From Spongiibacteraceae bacterium UBA5047 (GTDB taxonomy: Bacteria; Pseudomonadota; Gammaproteobacteria; Pseudomonadales; Spongiibacteraceae): a stretch of DNA of 64,000 nucleotides. The translations under genes and the position numbers were made by a program. The notes below the pieces were generated by a model, which saw only the letters and a list, made by a program, of their open reading frames with translations, was not told the DNA's origin and did no database searches. Positions within the stretch are counted from its first letter, which is position 1. Every line of letters starts with the position of its first letter. The stretch covers positions 109,954-173,953 of the forward strand of contig DIBR01000002.1 of the NCBI GenBank assembly GCA_002415025.1, given 5' to 3'. Below are positions 1 through 9,174 of the stretch, in pieces.

Positions 1-279
1 CATTCCCTCCCTGGAAGTTGTGCCCTAGACAAGCCCCCTGGCATTCTGTCAAGATGCCTAGCGAACCAACGCAAGTTGTCCTGCCGTCAGACGTTTCCAG
101 GACTACTTGTCACAGTCAGGAACAGGATGTTCCGAGCTTCGTCATGAAGTTTTTACAACAGGGAGTGTTGGGGCTTTGCTTTCCCCCATCCGTATTTTTC
201 TGCCAGCGCTTCGCGGCGGTACTGTCCTGTTGTCTGATTATTCTGTATCGACTGAACCCTGAATGCAAAGGATTGCAAC

Positions 280-729
280 ATGGTTACTATTCGAAGATCT
301 GCCGGCTTTAGCCTGATAGAAGTGCTTGTTGCGCTGGTGGTAACCGCACTGGGCGTTGTCGGACTGGTGGCCGCACAGCTGAATGCGCTCAAATATAACC
401 AGACGTCCGATGTGCGTACGCACGCAACACTGCTGGCTTACGATATAGCCGACAGGTTGCGTGCCAACCGATTGGCGGCGCTGGCAGGCAGCTACGATAT
501 TGCTTTGGGGCAGGCCGCACCCCCGGGTACAGCTGTGCATCAGCTTGACCTGCGTGACTGGCGTTCAATGCTCGACAGTCGGTTGACCTCGGGTGATGGC
601 TCGATAGCGCGAAACACTAACCGATTTACCATCACAGTGCGTTGGGACGAGAGCAGGATTGCCAGCACCCGGCTGGCAAACGCCGATGGCAGTCACCTGC
701 AGACCTTTGTCTTTGTGACGGAGCTGTGA
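280..729 (+). CDS. pilV: Type IV pilus minor pilin, PilV-like
   Basis: This 149-residue protein is a prepilin. The N-terminus is a short basic leader ending in Gly9, followed by Phe10-Ser-Leu-Ile-Glu14, the class III prepilin peptidase site with the conserved Glu at mature position 5. A hydrophobic helix (about residues 11-33) follows, as in all type IV pilins. The start is supported by AAGGA about eight bases upstream. The PilV assignment comes from length and from its place as first gene of pilV-pilW-pilX-pilY1; minor pilins prime pilus assembly at the inner membrane. The stop codon lies three bases before the pilW ATG, so the two are probably translationally coupled. A fimT/fimU-type pilin often precedes pilV, but the 279 bases upstream hold no convincing gene. 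Confidence 0.88.
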   Translation: MVTIRRSAGFSLIEVLVALVVTALGVVGLVAAQLNALKYNQTSDVRTHATLLAYDIADRLRANRLAALAGSYDIALGQAAPPGTAVHQLDLRDWRSMLDSRLTSGDGSIARNTNRFTITVRWDESRIASTRLANADGSHLQTFVFVTEL

Positions 730-732
730 TTG

Positions 733-1773
733 ATGAGATTGCAGCGCACTTGGCAAAAAGGGTTCGGGCTGGTGGAGCTGATGATTGCGCTCACGCTCGG
801 GTTACTGCTTACCACGGCGGTTATGCAGGTGACGCTGGCGAGTCAGCGCAGCCAGTATTTGCTGGAAGCCTCAGCGCGCCTTCAGGAAAGCGGTCGCTAC
901 GCGACGAACCTGCTGACAAGGAATATCCGGACGGCGGGATATATGGGCTGCCCGAACCTGCAGCGTATTCCGGTTAACGTCATTACGGATGAGCCCCCTG
1001 ATGATTTCGACTTTACTCCGGCTGAGGTGCTCAAGGGGTTTGATAACATTGCCGGCGGCAATGCGTATCAGGCAGTCGCGGGTAGTGATGTCGTTGTGCT
1101 GCAGAGGGCAGCTCTGCCAGCAGCGCGTTTAACCGGCAATGTAAATCCCAACAACGCAAACATACAGGTTGACGCCAATCCGGCGGGGTTGGGGCGGAAC
1201 GATTTCGTGTTCATCACGGACTGTGTCAACGCCGATATGTTCAAGGCTGTGTCTGTGTCGGCAAACAATGGCAACGGTAATAGCAGCATCACCATTGTTC
1301 ACAGCCGCGGCGCTAATACCACCAACAATCTGAGCAAAATTTACGGCCGTGATGCCCGGGTAATGGGCTTTCAGTCACTCGCCTATTACGTGCGCGATAC
1401 CGGGCGTAGCACTGCAGCGGGTTCGCCCATTTATTCGCTTTACACTTCCGCCAGAGAATTTGGGGGCGGCGCGGTTCCCGCAGCTATGGAGTTGGTAGAG
1501 GGCGTAGAAGACATGCAACTCACCTACGGTGTAGACGGCGACGGAGACCGCAGCATTGACAGCTATAGAACGGCTGCCGATGTCGATGATTGGGCCGCGG
1601 TAATGAGTGTTCGCATTGAGTTGTTGATGCAAAGCCTTGAAGACAACGTGGTTGCATCAAGCGGCGAATTTGCGCAGGGAAATCTACAGTTCAATGGATC
1701 TGCCGTGGCCCCGGACGGGCGCTTGCGGCAGGTGTACAGCTCTGCGGTTGCGATTCGCAATCGATTGCCATAG
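733..1773 (+). CDS. pilW: Type IV pilus minor pilin, PilW-like
   Basis: This protein of about 346 residues has a prepilin leader ending in Gly10, then Phe11-Gly-Leu-Val-Glu15 and a hydrophobic helix, so it is processed by PilD. The large C-terminal region, expected in the periplasm or pilus tip, is typical in size for PilW. I chose ATG 733 because GGAG at 720-723 is nine bases upstream; an in-frame TTG at 730 would add one residue. It follows pilV with a three-base gap and precedes pilX, matching the PilVWXY1 tip complex known from Pseudomonas. Identity as PilW rests mostly on position and size, because PilW sequences diverge strongly outside the N-terminus. Confidence 0.87.
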   Translation: MRLQRTWQKGFGLVELMIALTLGLLLTTAVMQVTLASQRSQYLLEASARLQESGRYATNLLTRNIRTAGYMGCPNLQRIPVNVITDEPPDDFDFTPAEVLKGFDNIAGGNAYQAVAGSDVVVLQRAALPAARLTGNVNPNNANIQVDANPAGLGRNDFVFITDCVNADMFKAVSVSANNGNGNSSITIVHSRGANTTNNLSKIYGRDARVMGFQSLAYYVRDTGRSTAAGSPIYSLYTSAREFGGGAVPAAMELVEGVEDMQLTYGVDGDGDRSIDSYRTAADVDDWAAVMSVRIELLMQSLEDNVVASSGEFAQGNLQFNGSAVAPDGRLRQVYSSAVAIRNRLP

Positions 1774-1786
1774 AGGGGAGAACCGT

Positions 1787-2308
1787 ATGGCGGCCAAGCC
1801 TGAATTTTTTCGTCAGCAGCAAGGCGTGGTTCTGGTGATGTGTCTTATTTTCATGTTGCTGATGACAATAATCAGTGGCAGTGCACTGCAATCTACAACC
1901 CTGCAGGAGCGGATGGCGGGTAACGCCCGCGACAGCAATTCGGCTTTCCAGGCTGCAGAAGCAGCATTGCGTGAAGGCGAACGTATATTGCAGGGAGCGA
2001 TGACCGAAGCCTTCGATGGCTCCGGTGGTTTGTATAGGGAGTGTAGCGGTGAGGCTGTCGAATGTAACCCGCCGGACTGGTCTGATCGGAGTGTGAGCAA
2101 CTGGGCCAGTCTCAGCGATTTCGGTGGAGGGGTTTCCAGCCAGCCCAATTTCTACATTGAAGAGTTGCCAAATATCGAGAAATTATCGGTGGCGCTTGAT
2201 TCGGACCAAGCGGTCGCCCCCATCAAAATTTACCGCATAACTGCCCGCGGGTTTGGTGTTAGCGACAAATCCATGGTGGTGTTGCGTTCAATCTACCGGC
2301 GGGAATAG
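1787..2308 (+). CDS. pilX: Type IV pilus assembly protein, PilX-like
   Basis: This 173-residue protein has the PilX N-terminal pattern: a basic leader, QQQG-VV, then a hydrophobic stretch. It has no Glu at mature position 5, as is usual for PilX and unlike PilV and PilW. The conserved motif ERMAGNARDSNSAFQAAEAA, about residues 43-62, is characteristic of the PilX_N family. The start at 1787 is set by a GAGGGGAG ribosome site; the open frame extends 50 codons upstream, but those overlap the end of pilW and look non-coding. PilX bridges minor pilins to PilY1 at the pilus tip. The gene lies 13 bases after pilW and 10 bases before pilY1. Confidence 0.88.
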   Translation: MAAKPEFFRQQQGVVLVMCLIFMLLMTIISGSALQSTTLQERMAGNARDSNSAFQAAEAALREGERILQGAMTEAFDGSGGLYRECSGEAVECNPPDWSDRSVSNWASLSDFGGGVSSQPNFYIEELPNIEKLSVALDSDQAVAPIKIYRITARGFGVSDKSMVVLRSIYRRE

Positions 2309-2318
2309 AGGAGGCGTT

Positions 2319-5300
2319 ATGAGTAGAGTTGTATTCGACTTTCAGAACTTGATGGCGCGCAAACGGATTTTGGGCGCGCTGTGGTTAACGTTTTCTCTCC
2401 CGGTATTGGCCGAGCTATCGGTGTCGGATACACCCCTGTCGCTGGCTGCCGGGGTAGCCCCGAATATTGTTCTGGCCATCGATGATTCTGGCAGCATGGA
2501 TGCAGAGATACTGATGCCTACCAATGACGGCGCACTGTGGTGGCATACCGGCAATGAGAGTTTTGTTGGCCTCAACGCCGAAGATAATGAAGAAAGTGCA
2601 GTAATTAATGTGAACCGACAGGGGGGTGCGAATGGCACCTGGAAGAAGTACGTGTACCTGTTTCCCAATGGCCACGGCGCAGCCGAGGGAAGGCGGGTTT
2701 ATAACGATCGCAGCAATGATCACTTTGCGGTGCCGCCCACCGCAGAATTTGCTTTTGCGCGTTCTCCGGACTACAACAAGGCCTATTTTAACCCGCTTGA
2801 TCTCTATGTGCCCTGGCCAACGGTCGGCAGCAATAGCTTTTCCAGTGTCGACCCGGCTGCCGCTCCGAGCGACCCTGTGCGTGGCAGTTTTACCTTTAAT
2901 CTGACGGCAGACATTAACGCCGGTGGTGACAACTACACATTCAGGTTTTTCAGGGGGATGACCTTGCCGAATGGCAATACGGCGTCCGGCAACTCCAATC
3001 GGCAGGTGCGGTATTCCCCCGCCACATTCTATTTGAAGGAGGCACTGCCCTCAGCCTTTGGTTATACCGGTGCTACTCTGACCGGAGCGGCGCCCGATGG
3101 CAGCAGTCTTATTGGCTATCAGATCAAACCGGTAAACTTTTCCAGTACCGCTGCCTACAACGTCATGATGCAGAACTTTGCCAACTGGTTTTCCTACTAC
3201 CGCAAACGACACTTGGCCACCCGCGCGGGCGTAGCGTTGTCATTTTTTGATGTAAAAAATGCGAGGCTCGGAGAGTTTACGATTAACAACCGCGATACCG
3301 TCGCCATGAAAACGCTGAGCGTTGACACTGAACGCAATGCCATCTTCAGTCAGATATATTCTCGTGGCGGAAACAGTGCCGGCACGCCAAACCGGCAGGC
3401 TCTGAACCATATTGGTACGCAACTGCAAAGAACAGGCAGCGCTGCGCCAATTACCCATGCATGCCAGGCCAACGCAGCTATCCTCTTTACTGATGGTTAC
3501 AGCAATCCGGGAGGGATAAGCAGTGTCGCCAATGCAGATGGTGATAAGGGCTCTCCCTATGCGGATACGCAATCGAACACCATGGCCGACATTGCTATGT
3601 ACTACTATGCCAATAACTTGCGTCCCGATTATGCTGCCGGCCAGGTTCCCGTAGACAAGGATTGCAATCTAGGCTCACCTCCGCCGTCACTGGATTGCAA
3701 CACCAATCCCCATATGCTGACTTACGCGGTAACTCTGGGTACGCGCGGGTTCCTGTTTGACCCCGAGTCCCCCGCGAACCCCTATATAAGCACACCCGTC
3801 TGGCCGAGCGAATTTCCGGCGCGCAGCCCCACGGCAGTTGACGATCTCTGGCATGCCACCATTAACGGTCGCGGTGAATTGCTGAATGCCAGCAAACCGG
3901 TGGAAATTGCCGGCAAGCTAAAGTCGGCGGTGACGAAAATTCTACAGTCTGTGGGCTCCGCCTCGGCAGTGGCGGCCAACTCAACCCGGCTTGATACGGA
4001 AACGCTGGTTTTTCAGGCGCGCTACGATAGCCGGGACTGGTCCGGGCAGATACTCGCTTATCAGGTGGAAAGTGACGGGGCGCTGAGCGAGATTGCGTGG
4101 AACTCGCAAAACGCCGGTAAAATTCCCGAGGCTGCGTTGCGAAATATTTTCACCTGGACAACCTTGAGTGATGGTTCCACCGGCGGAGCGACCAGCTTTC
4201 AGTGGGATTTGCTTCACTCCAGTCAGCAAGCCTTGGTAACGCAAGGAGTGGATGTGGCTGAGGTGGGCACGGTTGGTCCGCAGCGTGTTGCGTGGTTGCG
4301 CGGTGATCAAAGTCTGGAGGGCGTAAATGAAGGGTTTCGTATTCGCTCCCACCGTCTCGGCGACATTGTAAATTCCAACCCGTTCTACCACGGCGGACAG
4401 GATTTTGGTTTCGGAAAGCTGAGCGGCGCGGAAGGCTCAAGCTATGCGGCCTATTTATCGAGAAAGGCTGGCGAGCCCGCCATGCTCTATGTGGGCGCCA
4501 ACGACGGTATGTTGCACGCTTTCAGGGCCAGTGACGGCGTTGAGCAATTTGCCTATGTGCCGTTTGCTGTATACAGCAATCTTCACCACTTGATAACGCC
4601 CGATTATGATCACAAGTATTTTGTCGACGGCTCACCCCGGGTTATGGATGCCTATTTCGGGAACGCCTGGCATTCGGTGTTGGTGGGAGCGACCGGGGCA
4701 GGCGGCGGTTCGGTTTTTGCCATTGATGTATCTGATCCGGATAGCTTGAGTGCCAATGATGTTCTGTGGGACTTTTCCACGACAAGCGACGCAAGTCATA
4801 AGCTGGGTCTTGCCATGAGTGACCCGGTCGTGGCTCGTCTGGAAAGTGGTGATTGGGTGGCCATTTTCGGTAACGGTTATAACAGCGCGGATACAGTAAA
4901 ACTGTTTGTGGTCAGCTTGTCAGATGGCTCGTTGATGGCGGCAATCGACACCGGTGTCGACGGCGCCAATAATGGCCTGAGCGACGTTGTACCGGTAGAT
5001 ACAGACGATGACCGTATTACCGAAACTGTTTATGCGGGCGACCTTGCGGGCAATGTGTGGAAGTTCGATTTAACAAATAGCGCAAGTACAGATTGGCAGG
5101 TTGCTTACGCAACCGATGCCTCTGAGCCGACGCCGCTGTATACCGCTACCGATCCGGCGGGAGCCGCACAAGCAATTACCGGCAAAATGACGGTGGGTCG
5201 CCACCCGGATGGCGGCTCTATGGTGTACTTCGGCACCGGGAAATATTTCGAAAACGGCGATGCGACGGTTGGCGACACGCCGCAGTTGCAAAGTTTTTAC

Positions 5301-5888
5301 GGCATTCATGACGATGGGGAACCGGTCAGTGGCCGCAGTGTTTTGCAGGGGCAAACCATCAGCAATCAGGGCGACTTGTCGTTGGCGGGCACGGATGACA
5401 GTGCAGGTTCTGAATTGCGGGTAGTGTCCAACAATGCAGTAGATTACAGCAGCCAAAAGGGCTGGTATCTCGACCTGAAGCTGACCGGCGAACGTTATGG
5501 CGGTGGCGAAAGGGTGATTTATCAACCGACTCTCCGCTATGACCGGGTGATCTTCCCGACCCTGATTCCGTCTGCAGACCCCTGTAACTTTGGTGGTACC
5601 GGCTGGTTAATGGAGCTGGATGCCATGACCGGCGGGCGTCTGAACTACAGCGTATTTGATGCCAATAATGACGGTCTTATCAATAGCGTCGATTGGGTTG
5701 AAATTGCCAGCACCTTGTATGCACCCAGCGGCAAAAAGTTTGATCAGATGATTACTCGCCCCGGCATTGTCGGGGCCGGTGAGAAAGAATATAAGTATAC
5801 ATCTGGTTCGCGCGGCACAATGGGTGTTACTGCCGAGCGCGGTGGTGGCGCGGAGTTGGGGCGTCAATCATGGTGGCAGTTGCGATAG
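2319..5888 (+). CDS. pilY1: Type IV pilus tip adhesin/assembly protein PilY1
   Basis: This 1189-residue secreted protein is the pilus tip adhesin and assembly factor. A signal peptide ends near Ala31. A MIDAS-like DDSGSM motif follows at residues 55-60, marking a von Willebrand A-like N-terminal region. The C-terminal half is the PilY1 beta-propeller domain, recognisable from LYVGANDGMLHAF and FGTGKYF. An acidic loop, DTDDDR (residues 894-899), followed by TETVYAGD, fits the calcium-binding loop that controls pilus retraction in Pseudomonas PilY1. The ATG at 2319 is preceded by GAGGAGG; the frame continues upstream into pilX, but those codons are unlikely to be used. It ends the operon; no pilE follows, and the next gene, spoT, converges on it. 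Confidence 0.92.
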   Translation: MSRVVFDFQNLMARKRILGALWLTFSLPVLAELSVSDTPLSLAAGVAPNIVLAIDDSGSMDAEILMPTNDGALWWHTGNESFVGLNAEDNEESAVINVNRQGGANGTWKKYVYLFPNGHGAAEGRRVYNDRSNDHFAVPPTAEFAFARSPDYNKAYFNPLDLYVPWPTVGSNSFSSVDPAAAPSDPVRGSFTFNLTADINAGGDNYTFRFFRGMTLPNGNTASGNSNRQVRYSPATFYLKEALPSAFGYTGATLTGAAPDGSSLIGYQIKPVNFSSTAAYNVMMQNFANWFSYYRKRHLATRAGVALSFFDVKNARLGEFTINNRDTVAMKTLSVDTERNAIFSQIYSRGGNSAGTPNRQALNHIGTQLQRTGSAAPITHACQANAAILFTDGYSNPGGISSVANADGDKGSPYADTQSNTMADIAMYYYANNLRPDYAAGQVPVDKDCNLGSPPPSLDCNTNPHMLTYAVTLGTRGFLFDPESPANPYISTPVWPSEFPARSPTAVDDLWHATINGRGELLNASKPVEIAGKLKSAVTKILQSVGSASAVAANSTRLDTETLVFQARYDSRDWSGQILAYQVESDGALSEIAWNSQNAGKIPEAALRNIFTWTTLSDGSTGGATSFQWDLLHSSQQALVTQGVDVAEVGTVGPQRVAWLRGDQSLEGVNEGFRIRSHRLGDIVNSNPFYHGGQDFGFGKLSGAEGSSYAAYLSRKAGEPAMLYVGANDGMLHAFRASDGVEQFAYVPFAVYSNLHHLITPDYDHKYFVDGSPRVMDAYFGNAWHSVLVGATGAGGGSVFAIDVSDPDSLSANDVLWDFSTTSDASHKLGLAMSDPVVARLESGDWVAIFGNGYNSADTVKLFVVSLSDGSLMAAIDTGVDGANNGLSDVVPVDTDDDRITETVYAGDLAGNVWKFDLTNSASTDWQVAYATDASEPTPLYTATDPAGAAQAITGKMTVGRHPDGGSMVYFGTGKYFENGDATVGDTPQLQSFYGIHDDGEPVSGRSVLQGQTISNQGDLSLAGTDDSAGSELRVVSNNAVDYSSQKGWYLDLKLTGERYGGGERVIYQPTLRYDRVIFPTLIPSADPCNFGGTGWLMELDAMTGGRLNYSVFDANNDGLINSVDWVEIASTLYAPSGKKFDQMITRPGIVGAGEKEYKYTSGSRGTMGVTAERGGGAELGRQSWWQLR

Positions 5889-5915
5889 ATGGACGGTGCT
5901 GTAACAGAGTCTGCG

Positions 5916-8078
5916 TTAGTGACGTACGCGGGTTACACGCAGGGCGGCCGGAATATGGCGAATGCGGCGCATGATATTGGCTAGATGAACCCGTGAGCGT
6001 ACGCCAATCAGTAGGTGCACGCAGGTAATTTTCGATGTGTCGTCTTCAACACTGATTTTCTCAATGCTTGCGTCGGCGCCGTTGACTCTGGTAGCTAACA
6101 CAGCAATTATGCCGCGCTGCTTGGTCAGTTCCACTTTGATTTCAACCGTAAAATCGTGGTTGATTTCTTCGGCCCACGACAGCGGCACTACCTTCTCGGG
6201 CCGGCTGCGCATGTCGATGCTGTTGTGACAATTGTCGGTGTGTACCACCACGCCTTTCTCCGAGCTGAGCAGGCCAATTATCGGGTCGCCCGGAATCGGG
6301 TAGCAGCACTTGGCAAAGTTGACCAAAAATCCTTCGGTGCCATTGATCACCATGGAATGCTGCATCAAGGGCGTTTGTTCGGGTTCTGCAGTCGGCGCAT
6401 TCAGGAGCTGCCGTGCCGTCAAGTACGCAACGCGGTTACCCAGCCCGATTTCTTCGAGAACAGTATCGAATTTATCGAGCCCGGTGCGGAGCACTAGCTG
6501 TTCAACCTGGGAGGGCGGTAAATCTTTCAGTTGGCTGCCAAGGCCGGCGAGGGCCTTTTCCAACATGCGTTGGCCCAGTTCAACGGCCTCGGTGCGCCGT
6601 TGATGCTTCAGGAAGTGTCGGATGGTGGAGCGGGCCTTTGCTGTGACAACATAATTCAACCAGCCCGGGTTGGGTTGTGCTCCTTGGGCAGTAATGATTT
6701 CAACCGTCTGGCCGCTTTGGAGTACTTCCGACAATGGCGCCAGTCGCCGGTTGATACGGCATGCTACGCAGTTGTTGCCAATGTCGGTGTGAACCGCGTA
6801 GGCAAAGTCGACGGGGGTGGCTCCCGCAGGGAGCTCCAGAATTTCGCCGCGCGGTGTGAATACGTAGATTTCATCCGGGAACAGGTCAATTTTGACGTTC
6901 TCGATAAACTCCAGTGAATTGCCGGCGCGTTGCTGCATTTCCAGCAAGCCCTGTACCCATTGCCTGGCGCGCGCGTGACTGCTGGAGCCGGGGGTTTCGC
7001 CGTCGGTTTTGTAGAGCCAATGGGCGGCGATGCCGTTGTTGGCCATTTCTTCCATTTCTTCGGTGCGAATCTGGATTTCAATGGGCACACCATGAAGTCC
7101 GAACAGGCCGGTGTGCAGGGATTGATAGCCGTTTGCCTTCGGGATGGCGATATAGTCTTTGAATTGGCCCGGCACCGGTTTGTAGAGGCTGTGAACGCAG
7201 CCGAGTACGCGATAACAGTTGTCGACGGAGTCAACAACAATGCGGAAGGCGTACAGGTCCATTATTTCGCTGAATGACTTCCGCTTGCTGCGCATCTTTT
7301 GATAAATGCTGTAGAGATGCTTCTCCCGGCCGAGCACTCGGGCACTAATGCCTTCTTCATCCAGGTAGTTTTCGATGGCTTCGCGAATATTTTCGACGAT
7401 TTCGCGGCGGTCGCCGCGCATCTTCTTGACGGCCGCGCGGATGCGCTCTGCCCGCATGGGATACATGGCACTAAAGCCAAGGTCTTCAAATTCCAGCCGG
7501 ATGTTGTGCATGCCAAGGCGCTGGGCAATGGGTGCATAGATTTCCAGGGTCTCGCGGGCTATGCGCCGCCGTTTGGCGGGTTGCAGTACGCCCAGGGTGC
7601 GCATGTTGTGTAGCCGGTCGGCAAGTTTTACCAGAATGACACGAATGTCCCGCGCCATTGCCAGCGCCATTTTCTGGAAATTTTCGGCCTGCTGCTCGGC
7701 GCGCGACTCGAACTCGATGCGCGACAGTTTGGAAACGCCATCCACCAGCTCCGCCACAGTGCCGCCAAACTGGTCGCCGAGGGTCTTTTTATTGATGGCG
7801 GTATCTTCAATGACATCGTGCAGCATGGCGGCCATCAGGCTCTGATGGTCCATGTGCATGTCGGCGAGTATGGCTGCTACGGCGAGCGGGTGGGTAACGT
7901 AGGGCTCGCCGCTGCGGCGGCGTTGGCCCTCGTGGGCTTGTTCAGCGTAATAATAGGCGCGCTGAACAAGATTGACCTGATCGGGAGAAAGGTAGTCTGC
8001 CAGCGTGGTTGCCAGCGCAGCAATAGAGCGTTCCGGTTGCTGACCGTTTTGGGTATGGAAAATAGAATACTGAAGCAT
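5916..8078 (-). CDS. spoT: Bifunctional (p)ppGpp synthetase/hydrolase SpoT
   Basis: This 720-residue protein makes and degrades the stringent-response alarmone. Domains in order are an HD hydrolase with His63, His87-Asp88 and Asp154; a synthetase domain with QFKDYIAIPKANGYQSLHT at about 305-323; a TGS domain near 400-460; a Cys-Cys zinc-finger-like helical region (AKCCYPIPGD); and a C-terminal ACT domain from about 645. The intact HD residues point to SpoT rather than hydrolase-dead RelA. It is the last gene of a minus-strand set gmk-rpoZ-spoT, the same order as in Escherichia coli, and lies 18 bases after rpoZ. Confidence 0.96.
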   Translation of the reverse strand: MLQYSIFHTQNGQQPERSIAALATTLADYLSPDQVNLVQRAYYYAEQAHEGQRRRSGEPYVTHPLAVAAILADMHMDHQSLMAAMLHDVIEDTAINKKTLGDQFGGTVAELVDGVSKLSRIEFESRAEQQAENFQKMALAMARDIRVILVKLADRLHNMRTLGVLQPAKRRRIARETLEIYAPIAQRLGMHNIRLEFEDLGFSAMYPMRAERIRAAVKKMRGDRREIVENIREAIENYLDEEGISARVLGREKHLYSIYQKMRSKRKSFSEIMDLYAFRIVVDSVDNCYRVLGCVHSLYKPVPGQFKDYIAIPKANGYQSLHTGLFGLHGVPIEIQIRTEEMEEMANNGIAAHWLYKTDGETPGSSSHARARQWVQGLLEMQQRAGNSLEFIENVKIDLFPDEIYVFTPRGEILELPAGATPVDFAYAVHTDIGNNCVACRINRRLAPLSEVLQSGQTVEIITAQGAQPNPGWLNYVVTAKARSTIRHFLKHQRRTEAVELGQRMLEKALAGLGSQLKDLPPSQVEQLVLRTGLDKFDTVLEEIGLGNRVAYLTARQLLNAPTAEPEQTPLMQHSMVINGTEGFLVNFAKCCYPIPGDPIIGLLSSEKGVVVHTDNCHNSIDMRSRPEKVVPLSWAEEINHDFTVEIKVELTKQRGIIAVLATRVNGADASIEKISVEDDTSKITCVHLLIGVRSRVHLANIMRRIRHIPAALRVTRVRH

Positions 8079-8096
8079 CCAACCCTCAACTGTGCC

Positions 8097-8357
8097 TTAG
8101 CCTATCGTGGAATCCATCTCCGAGAGGTCCAGTTCAGGCTCTTCGCGTTCTACGCTGGCAGCCATAATCTCGGCGGGGGTAATTTTACGTTCGGCTATTT
8201 CCCGCAGGGCCAATACGGTTGGCTTGTCGCCTTCCTCACTCACGAGAGGGTCTTTACCGCCAGTAGCAATTGCGCGTGCGCGCTTGCTGGCAATCATTAC
8301 CAGATCAAAGCGGTTATCAACGTGCTCAAGACAGTCTTCAACAGTAATTCGGGCCAT
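8097..8357 (-). CDS. rpoZ: RNA polymerase omega subunit
   Basis: This 86-residue protein begins MARITVEDCLEHVDNRFDLV, the omega-subunit signature, and contains the conserved segment with Arg-Ala-Arg and KPTVLALREIAERKIT. Omega binds the beta-prime subunit and helps RNA polymerase assemble; it also forms part of a ppGpp site, which fits its pairing with spoT. The frame extends 25 codons upstream, but the ATG at 8357 gives the family's usual N-terminus and length. It sits between gmk and spoT on the same strand. Confidence 0.95.
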   Translation of the reverse strand: MARITVEDCLEHVDNRFDLVMIASKRARAIATGGKDPLVSEEGDKPTVLALREIAERKITPAEIMAASVEREEPELDLSEMDSTIG

Positions 8358-8453
8358 GCGTAAAATCCTGCAAAATCTTGGGAAATCAGCCTTATGGATA
8401 GTAAAGGCAATTGACCCGCCAAATGCAAGCATTCCGGCGGGCGGAGGAGTGTA

Positions 8454-9086
8454 TCAAAATTGATCAGAGCACGACAGTAGGCTGGTTAATAAATCTGTGT
8501 GGCGAATCTGTTGTGAGCTGAGGCTGAGGCGCTGGCAGCGAACGACCGAGACCAAATCTGCCAGAGCCGTATCGAAGTCGTCATTAATGATGATGTATTC
8601 GGCTTCAGGGAAGTGGGACATTTCATCGACGGCGGCGGTCATGCGGCGGCGGATGGTGGCTTCGTCATCCTGGCCGCGTCCTTGCAGGCGTTCCAGCAAC
8701 GTGGCTTGCGAAGGTGGCAGGATGAATATGGAGCGGGTATCGGGCATCAGGCGTCGAACCTGGGCGGCTCCCTGCCAGTCAATTTCCAGAATAACATCCG
8801 TGCCTGCTGCGAGCTGTTCGTTTACCCAGGCTTGGGATGTGCCGTAGAAGTTGTCGAAAACCTGGGCATGCTCGAGAAAAGCGGCTTCACCCAGCATGCT
8901 TTTAAAGGTGTTCAGGTCGACAAAATGATAGTCGACGCCGTTGGTTTCGCCGGGGCGCTGGCTACGGGTAGTATGGGAAACAGAAACGCGGATATTGTCG
9001 ATTTCGTTGAGCAATGCGTGAACGAGGCTGGTTTTGCCGGCGCCCGAAGGCGCCGAGATAGTGTATAGAATTCCCTGCGTTGCCAT
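8454..9086 (-). CDS. gmk: Guanylate kinase
   Basis: This 210-residue enzyme phosphorylates GMP to GDP with ATP. The P-loop SAPSGAGKTSL begins at residue 11, followed by the GMP-binding segment SVSHTTRSQRPGE and VDYHFV, then DVILEIDWQGAAQVR. Length and motif order match bacterial Gmk (about 207 residues). It is the first gene of gmk-rpoZ-spoT, with 96 bases before rpoZ. Linking GMP kinase to the ppGpp hydrolase/synthetase is a conserved gammaproteobacterial arrangement. Confidence 0.96.
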   Translation of the reverse strand: MATQGILYTISAPSGAGKTSLVHALLNEIDNIRVSVSHTTRSQRPGETNGVDYHFVDLNTFKSMLGEAAFLEHAQVFDNFYGTSQAWVNEQLAAGTDVILEIDWQGAAQVRRLMPDTRSIFILPPSQATLLERLQGRGQDDEATIRRRMTAAVDEMSHFPEAEYIIINDDFDTALADLVSVVRCQRLSLSSQQIRHTDLLTSLLSCSDQF

Positions 9087-9174
9087 GTGCGCGTTCGTAT
9101 CCTGTTGTCAGAGGCTGTTCTTATAGGTGTTGTTATTGGCGAGAGGACGCTGCCATCATAGCAGCAATCGCGAC

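Noticed and set aside
18..311. Open frame of 97 codons upstream of and overlapping pilV
   Set aside because: It has no ribosome site and no family-like sequence, and it overlaps the clear pilV start. The other frames of this stretch also do not resemble a FimT end.
5070..5525. 151-codon minus-strand frame inside pilY1
   Set aside because: It is opposite the conserved PilY1 propeller and has no ribosome site or family motif.
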